From: Anaerolineae bacterium
Lineage (GTDB): Bacteria > Chloroflexota > Anaerolineae > B4-G1 > SLSP01
Assembly: GCA_016934645.1 (NCBI GenBank)
Contig: JAFGSL010000386.1
Location: 1 to 9,643, forward strand
Direction: 5' to 3'
Length of the DNA: 9,643 bases
The notes under the pieces were generated by a model that was given only the letters and a program-made list of their open reading frames with translations, did not search any database and had not been told where the DNA came from. Shown here one piece after another: positions 1 to 6,561 of this stretch. The translations under genes were made by a program, and so were the position numbers. Position 1 is the first letter of the stretch; each line of letters starts with the position of its first letter.

Positions 1-133
1 GGATGGTGGTGTGATGTTGTGTGTAGTGCTAGGGTGGGTGAGTCAAGCTCATTCTTATTGTAGCATACATTTTGTTTCTACGCACATTCGCGGCACGTGA
101 CGGGGGCGTTTCAGAGTTGGGGCGAGTTGCTCC

Positions 134-166
134 AGACTTGAAAAGTTTATCAAACCTGTCAGGTCT
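134..166. repeat. Imperfect 15-bp inverted repeat
   Basis: Two 15-base arms (134-148 and 152-166) flank a 3-base loop and pair at 12 positions plus one G-T wobble. The right arm contains the small palindrome ACCTGTCAGGT. It lies just beyond the terminator of the DUF4397 gene and has no coding role that I can see. It may be a decayed copy of a dispersed intergenic palindrome, but only one copy is present here. Confidence 0.45.
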
Positions 167-175
167 GCAAAAACA

Positions 176-210
176 TTCAGAGGCGGTGCGCATTGCGCAC
201 CGCCTCTGAA
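176..210 (-). terminator. Intrinsic terminator of the DUF4397 gene
   Basis: A perfect 16-bp GC-rich stem (176-191 with 195-210) closes a 3-base loop. Read leftward, the stem is followed at once by TGTTTTTG, a U-rich tract. It lies about 28 bases past the stop codon of the leftward DUF4397 gene. Stem, loop and U tract are all in the right order for Rho-independent termination on the minus strand. On the plus strand the stem is followed by ATTGTG, so it is unlikely to be strongly bidirectional. Confidence 0.9.
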
Positions 211-238
211 ATTGTGAAATCCGAACGGGGTTTTGAGT

Positions 239-1039
239 CTAGCGCTTGATCACCTGTGGGGCGAAGCGCTTGTAAACATAGCTAAAGCTGAGCATCAGCA
301 GCCCAAGACCTGCCAGGATGCCACTAACGTAGGCTGTGTAGTTGATGCCACCGGTTTCTGGCAAGAGTGCGGGCATCGGCATCGCATCTACACTCGGCAC
401 GGCCATCAATGCTGGGGTTCCGCCAGCCAGGCCCATAGCGAAGATCGTGTAGACGTAGCCATCTTCAAGCTTTACGCCTGGAACGCTCAGCGCGACGGTA
501 TCGGTGCCAGAAACCCGAACCTCGAGATCGTAGGTTCCGGCATCGACGGGCAGGTAATCGCCAACACCCTTGAAGTCAATACCACCGAAGAGCACTGGGC
601 CACCATCGGCAACCGCGACATCAACAGCGGGTGCATCGGGTGAGGCGTGGACGAAGCGCACGTGCGCCTTGCCTGCGGCTGGCAGTGCGTTGTTGTCGAC
701 CAGAACCAACGGCTCAATCGAATCGAGGGTATTGACGGCAACGATGCTGTAGTCGACGTTGTTTTGCAGATCGAGATCGGCTTCAATCACGACCGGCTCA
801 GTAGCACCGGCTGGAACGACCTTGAAGTTGTGCATTCCCTGGGCCAGGGTGGCGTAAGCGGTGATCCCCTTGAATGGGGCGTTGCTAAAAGCGACTTGCC
901 CATCGGCCCACACATCGACCGCGGGCGCATCCGGCGAGGCGTGAATGACTCTCACGCGTGGTCCACTCTCTGCCAAAGCCGGAACAACGAACAACAGTGA
1001 CAAGACGAGAACTGCATTGACCAACATTAAGCGTTTCAT
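239..1039 (-). CDS. LPETG-anchored surface protein with two DUF4397 repeats
   Basis: This 266-residue exported protein begins with a signal peptide (KR, then a hydrophobic stretch, with likely cleavage after ALA at residue 23). Two DUF4397-type beta-rich units follow, each opening with the same 11 residues, HASPDAPAVDV, at 33-43 and 131-141. The C terminus has all three parts of a sortase signal: LPETG at 226-230, a hydrophobic segment and a basic tail (YKR...IKR). Sortase should therefore cleave it between T and G and attach it to the cell envelope. The role of DUF4397 is not established; an adhesive or structural surface role is a guess. GGAGGT lies 5 bases before the ATG, supporting this start. 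The gene stands alone, with its own consensus promoter and intrinsic terminator, which suggests strong expression. No sortase gene is in the window. Confidence 0.9.
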   Translation of the reverse strand: MKRLMLVNAVLVLSLLFVVPALAESGPRVRVIHASPDAPAVDVWADGQVAFSNAPFKGITAYATLAQGMHNFKVVPAGATEPVVIEADLDLQNNVDYSIVAVNTLDSIEPLVLVDNNALPAAGKAHVRFVHASPDAPAVDVAVADGGPVLFGGIDFKGVGDYLPVDAGTYDLEVRVSGTDTVALSVPGVKLEDGYVYTIFAMGLAGGTPALMAVPSVDAMPMPALLPETGGINYTAYVSGILAGLGLLMLSFSYVYKRFAPQVIKR

Positions 1040-1044
1040 TGTGT

Positions 1045-1050
1045 ACCTCC
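1045..1050 (-). promoter_or_regulatory. Ribosome binding site of the DUF4397 gene
   Basis: GGAGGT on the minus strand ends 5 bases before the ATG at 1039. It fixes the start at the MKR signal peptide. Confidence 0.8.
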
Positions 1051-1105
1051 ATAGTACTGTGAATTTAGTTTTTGTATTAAATATATTACTCAGCTAATTA
1101 TCTAT

Positions 1106-1133
1106 ATTATACAATATGTTTATGTTTTGTCAA
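1106..1133 (-). promoter_or_regulatory. Full-consensus sigma-70-type promoter of the DUF4397 gene
   Basis: On the minus strand, TTGACA (1128-1133) and TATAAT (1106-1111) are both perfect consensus hexamers, separated by 16 bases. Transcription should begin near 1099, giving a leader of about 60 bases before the ATG at 1039. The flanking DNA is very AT-rich. This is the strongest promoter-like sequence in the window. Confidence 0.85.
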
Positions 1134-1146
1134 TACTTTCTTGACA
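1128..1146. promoter_or_regulatory. Inverted TTGACA pair in the divergent spacer
   Basis: TGTCAA (1128-1133) and TTGACA (1141-1146) are exact inverted copies 7 bases apart. The first is the -35 box of the leftward DUF4397 promoter. The second could be the -35 of a rightward promoter for the kinase gene, but I find no good -10 box 16-18 bases downstream of it. The pair may instead be an operator or coincidence in AT-rich DNA. Confidence 0.35.
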
Positions 1147-1273
1147 TAAATTTCGAAAACTCGTCGATTTGTATATATTTTGAGTATGTATTTGCGTGTT
1201 ATCGCGTATACTACCATCAAAATACCTGGCTCTGAAACAAGGTAAACTTGACAAATCGGTGAGGTGGTCGTAC

Positions 1274-2089
1274 ATGCTGCTTATGATGCTGAATAAACCC
1301 ATCGCAACGGGACGCACAGCCGAAATCTATCCGTGGCACGATGGTCTGGTGCTCAAGTTGTTCCATACCTGGGTCTCCGAGGATAGCGTGCAGTACGAGG
1401 CTCGCATTGCTCGTGCCGTCCACACGGCGTGATTGGCGGTGCCGCGTGCAGGCGAAATCGTCGAAGTTGACGGGCGTCTGGGGCTGGAATACGAACGTTT
1501 CGACGGCAAGCCTATGGGTGAAATTATGTCGGTCAAGCTATGGATGCTCCCACGCTTCGCGCGTCAGTTAGCCGAACTGCACGTCTCCATACACAAAACT
1601 CCTGGTGTTCCCGGCATCCCCTCCCAACGCACTCGTCTGATGGGCAAGATCCGTGCGGCTAAGGACCTGCCGGTTCCGTTGCAAGAAGCCTGTGTGCAGG
1701 CGTTGATGCAGATGCCAGAAGGCGACCGGCTTTGCCACGGGGACTTTCATCCACTGAACGTGCTGCTGCACCAGGGTCACGCATCGATAATCGATTGGGT
1801 GGATGCGACGTCTGGCAATCCGCTGGCCGATGTAGCGCGCACTGCAGTGATTCTGCAAGGTGTCGAAAGCCGCGCGGCAGAGAACAAAACCAGTATAATC
1901 GCGCAGATCGAGGTATTGGCGTTGCGTTGGTTTACCCGTATCTATCTGCGTCGCTATTTCACCCTGTTGCCCGGCGGCGAGGCCGAATACCAGCGATGGC
2001 GGCCTATCGTCGCTGCCGGACGGATGCACGAGGATATTCCGGGGCTGAATAGGTGGTTGAGGCAGCAGGTTGAGCGTAAATTAGCGTGA
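1274..2089 (+). pseudogene. APH/choline-kinase-fold phosphotransferase, interrupted by in-frame TGA
   Basis: The two halves are in the same frame, separated only by TGA at 1430-1432 (codon 53); without it the gene would have 270 sense codons plus this one. The N-terminal half carries a GRTAEIY segment (G-loop region) and a probable ATP-binding lysine in LVLKLF. The C-terminal half carries the Brenner motif HGDFHPLN (residues 155-162, catalytic D157) and IIDW (metal-binding D174), the hallmarks of the aminoglycoside phosphotransferase/fructosamine kinase superfamily. The substrate cannot be told. I chose ATG 1274 because AGGTGG ends 6 bases before it; 1283 and 1286 are alternatives. The reading TA-stop-LAVPRAG resembles the family's G-L-x-V-P segment, so one G-to-T change from GGA would explain the stop. 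It could be a young pseudogene or a sequencing error. Neither half alone would be an active kinase. The 3' end overlaps the opposing gene by 9 bases. Confidence 0.82.
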
Positions 2090-4285
2090 CGTCACGGTGG
2101 TCGGGGCTAATGGAACTGAGCGCTCGGGGCAGATCCCTTCAACGACACCGCTCACCGGCAGCCGCTCCAACGAATCGAGCGCATACAAGCCTACACATGG
2201 TTGCACAGTACCTTGATAGGTATCGGGAAGCTGAATGGGATGGACGTCCACTACGTTTTCGCCTACCGCCCACGCCGAAGTCGGGTAAAGCCCAAGTCGA
2301 GGCGGGCCGTCATGCTGCGCGATGAGCTGTCCTGTGCCGTCCAGCAAATGAACAAAGACCTGGTAATCGGCTAGAGACTGCTCCAGAGCGCGCCAACGCA
2401 AGGTCACGGTGAGTGTTTCTCCGGCATGGATCGTCGTCGGGGAAATAGTGTTGTCTGTCAAAGCGATTATATCCTCGCCAAAGCGCGCCTGGACACGCCG
2501 GAATATGTTAGGTGTCGCGTTGCTGTTGACAATTACCCGTCCGATCCCAATTCGCCCTGCCACTGGTTGCCATTTGTCATCCATAGTTTTGTCTCTGACG
2601 AGGACTTGCAGACCGAGTTCCGCCGCCACTTGCCGTTGTCCCTTTGCAATATGCAGCGTGTAGTGATCCGCCACAATGTTGTTGATAGGCCAAAGCACAG
2701 TCGGAAAGCGGAGCGCGAGGCGGGATTCGGTCATAAATATTATAGGGTCGCCATACGGCGTGTAACTATCCACAATAAAAAGATGGGGAGTGTCCTGTGG
2801 CTGTTGTGTCTTCCAATACAACGTCAAAGACATGCTTGACCCAGGGCGCGCTCTTTCCGGCTTTAGTTCACACCCCACAAGTTCCAATCCTCCCGGGAAC
2901 GTAGCCGCGCATGAGCCAGGTGCTGTTATTTCAGTGGACAGAAAACGAGGCGGCAGGTAGGCCGGCAACACGATCCCCACGACGGCATACAATGTCAAAG
3001 CACTACCTGCCCCTGCTACCAAGGCCGCAAGTAGCTGCTCGTTTTGCTTGACCCAATACCGCCATCCTGCTACAAAGCCTATCGACGTGATAGATATGCC
3101 GGGGAAAAGGAAGCGCCCCTGCCAACCGGAGCTGTTCGTCACGCGGTTGTAGTAGAGAAAGCCGAACATCAATCCTATCCAGCCGGCAACCAATGCCCAA
3201 GATTGCTGGCGTTTGGACGACGCAGCTTTGCACTTCATCAGCAACCCCACAACTGCAGGTAGATGGAGTCCAACAATGACGTAAAAAACAAGAGACGAAA
3301 GGGGAAAGGACAACCATCCGAAATGACCCCAACTGCTTTGGAATGTCTGCCAAAACATCTGTGGCAGTGCGGCGATGAGTTGTTGGAGGGTGAGCGGAAT
3401 AGGATAATAATTCTGCGCAAGGCTCTGTTTGGCGACAGTCAATCCCACGATATCGCCGTACAGATGCAGATTGCGCAGAATCCACCATCCATTGCCTGCG
3501 AGCGGGATGATGATACACATCGCTATGGCCGTCCAGCGCTGGTATCCGCGCGGCAATCGCCACCAAGCAATCCATAGGGCAAGTGCGACGCAGGGATAGA
3601 GTGTAAGCGCGCTCGGCTTGGTCAAAATACCGAGGGTGGTCAACAACGCGGCAGCCAAGAAATACTTTAATCTGGCTTCCTTAAGGAGATACAGTGCGGT
3701 CAGCACCAACAAACTGCCCACGGTCGTTGCCAGCGCATCGTTGGTGACCATGCTGTGCAGATAAATGAACTGTGGATTGAGCGCCACAAATGCAGTAGTC
3801 GCCAGTGCCAGCCAGCGACTATTGAAAAGCAGCCAGGCAGATCGATGCGTTGCCCACAGACTCACTGCGCCGAGAGCAAGGGAGAAGAAGCGCACCAAAT
3901 GCCACGCCAGGGCCGCACCGTGCCAGAGAAATTCGTGTTCCGGCAATGTCAAGAAGTGGGGCGCCGGTTTTCCAAATTCGTAGGCCGGATTTCGGTAAAG
4001 TCGTATAGGCTCACCTTGCAGAGCATAATGGGTAAGAAGCGCCGCTGCGACATAATAAGCCGGTGCCTGGAAGGCCTCGACGGTTGCATTATCCTCATAG
4101 CGAGGCTGCATCACCGGCAGCGCCTGGTTCTGGGCAATATACTGCACGTAGAAGAAGTGCGCCGGTTCATCAGGTGCTTCGCCGAGTGGCATAATGACAC
4201 TGAACGTTATACCTACGGCGGCATAGACGATGAACAGTCCCACCAGCAGGGCCGAGGCGATTCGCTTCTGCCGACCAGAGTTCAC
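2081..4285 (-). CDS. DUF2142/GT-C-like polytopic membrane protein with C-terminal beta-sandwich domains
   Basis: The 734-residue protein begins with a transmembrane helix (about 12-33) followed by the loop motif GEAPDEPAHF. Its D39-E40 pair matches the acidic first-loop motif of DUF2142 and related GT-C glycosyltransferases, which use lipid-linked sugars at the outer membrane face. A second motif, TNDAL, puts D183 at the end of another loop. Many hydrophobic helices run to about residue 450. The remaining ~280 residues are soluble and extracytoplasmic, and look like two beta-sandwich units (about 459-595 and 600-734, the second with LTVTLRWRA and YQVFVHLLD). The start is GTG, supported by AGGAG ending 7 bases upstream. 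A role in envelope glycan or glycoprotein assembly is inferred; the substrate is unknown. It is the last of three leftward genes, 90 bases after the URO-D-like gene. Confidence 0.8.
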   Translation of the reverse strand: MNSGRQKRIASALLVGLFIVYAAVGITFSVIMPLGEAPDEPAHFFYVQYIAQNQALPVMQPRYEDNATVEAFQAPAYYVAAALLTHYALQGEPIRLYRNPAYEFGKPAPHFLTLPEHEFLWHGAALAWHLVRFFSLALGAVSLWATHRSAWLLFNSRWLALATTAFVALNPQFIYLHSMVTNDALATTVGSLLVLTALYLLKEARLKYFLAAALLTTLGILTKPSALTLYPCVALALWIAWWRLPRGYQRWTAIAMCIIIPLAGNGWWILRNLHLYGDIVGLTVAKQSLAQNYYPIPLTLQQLIAALPQMFWQTFQSSWGHFGWLSFPLSSLVFYVIVGLHLPAVVGLLMKCKAASSKRQQSWALVAGWIGLMFGFLYYNRVTNSSGWQGRFLFPGISITSIGFVAGWRYWVKQNEQLLAALVAGAGSALTLYAVVGIVLPAYLPPRFLSTEITAPGSCAATFPGGLELVGCELKPERARPGSSMSLTLYWKTQQPQDTPHLFIVDSYTPYGDPIIFMTESRLALRFPTVLWPINNIVADHYTLHIAKGQRQVAAELGLQVLVRDKTMDDKWQPVAGRIGIGRVIVNSNATPNIFRRVQARFGEDIIALTDNTISPTTIHAGETLTVTLRWRALEQSLADYQVFVHLLDGTGQLIAQHDGPPRLGLYPTSAWAVGENVVDVHPIQLPDTYQGTVQPCVGLYALDSLERLPVSGVVEGICPERSVPLAPTTVTSR

Positions 4286-4292
4286 TGGTGTG

Positions 4293-4297
4293 CTCCT
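4293..4297 (-). promoter_or_regulatory. Ribosome binding site deciding a GTG start
   Basis: AGGAG on the minus strand ends 7 bases before GTG 4285-4283. It supports a GTG start for the membrane protein, which puts a short basic segment (RQKR) just before the first helix. Confidence 0.7.
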
Positions 4298-4338
4298 AAC
4301 CTGGATAAACCGGAACCAAAAGGGCTTTCGACGCCCGC

Positions 4339-4359
4339 TTCTTGCCCAACGGGCAAGAA
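4339..4359. repeat. Perfect 9-bp hairpin in the gap between URO-D-like and DUF2142-like genes
   Basis: TTCTTGCCC (4339-4347) and GGGCAAGAA (4351-4359) pair perfectly around a 3-base loop. Read leftward it lies 17 bases past the URO-D-like stop codon, where a terminator would be expected, but it is followed by GCGGGC and not by a U tract. It could be a weak or factor-dependent terminator, an mRNA-end stabiliser, or an attenuating structure ahead of the membrane protein gene. Confidence 0.6.
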
Positions 4360-4375
4360 TTTGCGTGGCTAGGCC

Positions 4376-5470
4376 CTAATATGTGCCCAAGGTGAGTCCC
4401 TTGTCGATGAAATAGCGATACGTGTCGTAATATACCGTGTTGGGGATCGAGTGATCGCTGTGCAAGACGTAGCCGTAGTTCTGCATCACGGTGGGGATTT
4501 TCGCCTCTAACTCGGCGTCGATGATGGCATGGTCGTTGGTATAGAGTGTGCGCACATCGATGCCGCCCATGAAGGCAATGCGGTCGCCGAAGTTCTTGTA
4601 GAGCTTGAGCAGGTCCATCCCCGCCTTAACCTCGATGACTTGCAGGCAGTCGATGCCCGCCTCGATCATCCCGGGTACCAGCGGCTCGACGTAACCGCAG
4701 GAATGCATCACCACTGGTTTGCCATGCGCTTTGGCGTAGCCCACACTCAGCGTGTGGGCCGGCTGCACAATTTGCCGGTACATGCGCGGCGACATGAACG
4801 GGTGCTGTTTGAAGCCCATGTCCTCGTAATACCAGATGCCGTCGGGCCAGCCTTCCTCGGCGAAGAGGATTTCCTGCAGGTCCACGGTGAGCTGCGCGTA
4901 GGTCATCGCCATATCCAGCACCCAATCAGGATCGAGCGCCATGCCCATCAACATATATTCGTGCCCGACGATATCCTTCATGATCTCGAAGACATTGACG
5001 CCGCTCCACATAAAGAATCGCCCGGCCTGCCGCGCGCGTTCCTTGCCCTCGCGGTACGCCTCGAAGTTGACACGCCGCCGTTCCGGCTTGAGCTTGGGCT
5101 TGATGTGCGCTTCCCACCCGGCGCGATCCTTGATTGTGAACTCGACGTGCTCCGGCGTGGCGTCGTGGAGTTTGTGACGGCGCAGAATTGCACCGTTGCC
5201 GTCTTTCGTCAGCACTGTTTCCTCGGTCTCCTCAAGAATCTCCGGCTCGAAATCCAGGTCAGCGACGACGTTGAAGGCCCAGCAGGTCTCCATGTCAAAG
5301 CTGAAATGGTCCGCCAGATTTTCGTCCGGCTGGATGTGCCCTTGTTCTGTCCATACCCGCTGTGTGTCCGACCAGAAGTGTTCAAACAAGCCAATCCGGT
5401 CTACAGGTTTACGTTGCAGAATGTTGCTAATACGCTCGATACCGGTCAGTTCATTCATATTCATACCCAT
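4376..5470 (-). CDS. Uroporphyrinogen decarboxylase superfamily protein (MtaA/CmuA-like)
   Basis: The 364-residue protein matches the URO-D superfamily fold, which contains heme-pathway UroD and the zinc-dependent methyltransferases of the MtaA/MtbA/CmuA type. It starts with a typical ELTGIERISNILQRKPVDRIG segment. A conserved MHSCG motif follows at 255-259, where H256 and C258 match the H-x-C zinc ligands of the methyltransferases. FMGGIDVRTL and a C-terminal HSDHSIP segment come next. True UroD has no such HxC site, so a heme role is unlikely. The methyltransferases have a further cysteine ligand near the C terminus that I do not find here. The substrate is unknown; a role in methyl transfer is inferred from the superfamily. 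The start is uncertain: ATGs at 5470, 5464 and 5458 are in frame and none has a clear Shine-Dalgarno. It lies 65 bases after the VIT-like gene on the same strand. Confidence 0.85.
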   Translation of the reverse strand: MGMNMNELTGIERISNILQRKPVDRIGLFEHFWSDTQRVWTEQGHIQPDENLADHFSFDMETCWAFNVVADLDFEPEILEETEETVLTKDGNGAILRRHKLHDATPEHVEFTIKDRAGWEAHIKPKLKPERRRVNFEAYREGKERARQAGRFFMWSGVNVFEIMKDIVGHEYMLMGMALDPDWVLDMAMTYAQLTVDLQEILFAEEGWPDGIWYYEDMGFKQHPFMSPRMYRQIVQPAHTLSVGYAKAHGKPVVMHSCGYVEPLVPGMIEAGIDCLQVIEVKAGMDLLKLYKNFGDRIAFMGGIDVRTLYTNDHAIIDAELEAKIPTVMQNYGYVLHSDHSIPNTVYYDTYRYFIDKGLTLGTY

Positions 5471-5535
5471 AGCTAAAGAGGGAAATATCGGTGGTTCCGT
5501 TGTTTTCTGGAAGGACTAACACGAAATCTGTGTGA

Positions 5536-6243
5536 CTAACCTGATAGCCGTTCCATGAGCAATGTGAGCCCCATGCAGGCCACGCCAGCGATTGCAGTCT
5601 TGACGCCGTAGACGAATTTATTCTCTTTAGAGACGCTGGCCAGGTAGATACCCAGTCCGAAGAGTGCTAACAATGCCATGCCGAGCGATGCATAGTAGGC
5701 ATATTCGATTGAGGGCAGGAGGGAAGCTAGGAAGAAGGGAATGACGACCACGAACGCTGCCAGAAATGGTGACAATCCATCTACAGCAGCGACAATCACC
5801 ACCGCCGAGCGCGAAGCTTTGCCGATCTTGGTATCGTGCAGATCGGTCAGCGTGTTTTTTTCGAGTTCGGCCATTTCGTGTCGACGCTCAGCCGATTCTG
5901 CTAAATAGGCGCCCCATCCACCGGAGATACCGATAGCCATTGCTGTCGATAAACCGGTGATCAGGACAACCGCGTGGTCCTGAACTCCGACGACGAAACT
6001 TCCCATCACCACGCCTACCATCGTCAACACGCCATCGAAGGAGTTGTTGGCGAAAGCCCGACGCGCAATGCTGCCAGCGCCAGAAAGCTCGGAATACTCG
6101 CGCCAAAGCTGAAACCATTCACGAACTGGTCTGAAAAACCGATGTAATTGCTGTTTTAGATGGCTCAGGGCGCCCTGTGCCTTCGTATTGTCAACAACAA
6201 GATGACTCCCCACCTCCTCGCCACCACCCGAATCAATCTCCAT
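5536..6243 (-). CDS. VIT/CCC1-family metal ion transporter
   Basis: This is a 235-residue membrane protein of the VIT1/CCC1 type, which moves Fe(II) or Mn(II) across membranes. A hydrophilic N-terminal region (1-55) with a possible amphipathic stretch (LKQQLHRFFRPVREWFQLWREY) leads to the family's first helix, with SFDGVLTMVGVVMG (D70, G71). The next helix ends in GGWGAYLAESAERRHEMAELE. Its E116, E119, E123, E126 and E128 correspond to the acidic, metal-contacting region of the family, but without the long cytosolic insertion of plant VIT1. Three further hydrophobic helices follow. The frame stays open to 6318, but I chose ATG 6243 because GGAGG lies 10 bases upstream. GTG directly before it (6246) is an alternative. 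Metal specificity cannot be told, and no known metal riboswitch was recognised upstream. It is the first of three leftward genes. Confidence 0.85.
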   Translation of the reverse strand: MEIDSGGGEEVGSHLVVDNTKAQGALSHLKQQLHRFFRPVREWFQLWREYSELSGAGSIARRAFANNSFDGVLTMVGVVMGSFVVGVQDHAVVLITGLSTAMAIGISGGWGAYLAESAERRHEMAELEKNTLTDLHDTKIGKASRSAVVIVAAVDGLSPFLAAFVVVIPFFLASLLPSIEYAYYASLGMALLALFGLGIYLASVSKENKFVYGVKTAIAGVACMGLTLLMERLSG

Positions 6244-6331
6244 CACTTGTGAACCTCCATAAATTGTTTCGAGTCCGCAACGTGTCACGAAGCTTCCCCG
6301 AGTATTAAAAGCCAACATGGGTTGGCCAACC

Positions 6332-6413
6332 TACTGACCTGAACATGAAATAATAAAGCGATTCCGCTGCTCTATGAGCGTAGAAAGTTTAGCGAAATAC
6401 GTTCGGGTCAGTA
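6332..6413. repeat. 82-base imperfect inverted repeat (MITE-like or structured RNA candidate)
   Basis: TACTGACCTGAAC (6332-6344) and GTTCGGGTCAGTA (6401-6413) are inverted copies that match at 12 of 13 positions, the exception being a possible G-U pair. They enclose 56 bases that hold smaller AGCG/CGCT complementarities. No clear target-site duplication flanks the element. It could be a small non-autonomous element or a structured leader of the leftward VIT-like gene. Confidence 0.5.
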
Positions 6414-6497
6414 CTCAACTTTACCATAGATTGGGCTTATTGCCAGACGACTTTCATACGAACTGAGTGAGCAGAAACCATATTGTGATCCTCAGAA

Positions 6498-6526
6498 TTG
6501 GATTTTATCCTATACAAAAGTATAAT
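6498..6526 (+). promoter_or_regulatory. Promoter of the pyrophosphatase-like gene
   Basis: A perfect TATAAT (6521-6526) is preceded after exactly 17 bases by TTGGAT (6498-6503), which keeps only the TTG of the -35 consensus. Transcription should begin near 6533, giving a leader of about 29 bases. A strong GGAGG site (6552-6556) follows, 5 bases before ATG 6562. Confidence 0.7.
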
Positions 6527-6561
6527 GCCCGTATGATACACCAGGAACTCGGGAGGGGCTT

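Larger units (their letters stand above)
6244..6561. other. Divergent intergenic spacer (318 bases)
   Basis: This spacer lies between the leftward VIT-like gene and the rightward pyrophosphatase-like gene. It holds the VIT ribosome binding site near 6254-6258, a 12-base palindrome GGTTGGCCAACC at 6320-6331, an 82-base inverted-repeat element (6332-6413) and the rightward promoter at 6498-6526. I found no RNA gene or open frame that I would defend. The leftward frame open to 6318 is only an upstream extension of the VIT frame. Confidence 0.6.

Noticed and set aside
1430..1432. TGA read as selenocysteine or as glycine by an altered code
   Set aside because: No SECIS-like hairpin was seen just after it, the family has no selenocysteine at this site, and TGA serves as a normal stop elsewhere in the window.
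1568..2029. Leftward open frame of 153 codons opposite the kinase gene
   Set aside because: The rightward frame carries HGDFHPLN and IIDW motifs; the leftward one has none.
1433..2089. C-terminal kinase half as an independent gene starting at TTG or a later codon
   Set aside because: No ribosome site precedes it, and it would lack the nucleotide-binding N-lobe.
2426..2839. Rightward open frame of 137 codons opposite the membrane protein's C-terminal domain
   Set aside because: Antisense shadow with no start signals; the leftward frame is the one with domain sense.
3003..3575. Leftward open frame of 190 codons inside the DUF2142-like gene
   Set aside because: It lies in another frame of a clearly coding membrane protein gene and has no recognisable motifs.
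4529..5476. Long rightward open frame (315 codons) opposite the URO-D-like gene
   Set aside because: It is the antisense mirror of a gene with clear family motifs. Its translation is rich in His, Val and Arg without domain structure, and no ribosome site or promoter serves it.
6244..6318. Upstream extension of the VIT-like protein by 25 residues
   Set aside because: GGAGG sits correctly for ATG 6243, and the extension has no family similarity and no ribosome site of its own.
6244..6440. Known metal riboswitch (Mn or NiCo type) upstream of the VIT-like gene
   Set aside because: I could not find their conserved core sequences; only the inverted repeat is supported.
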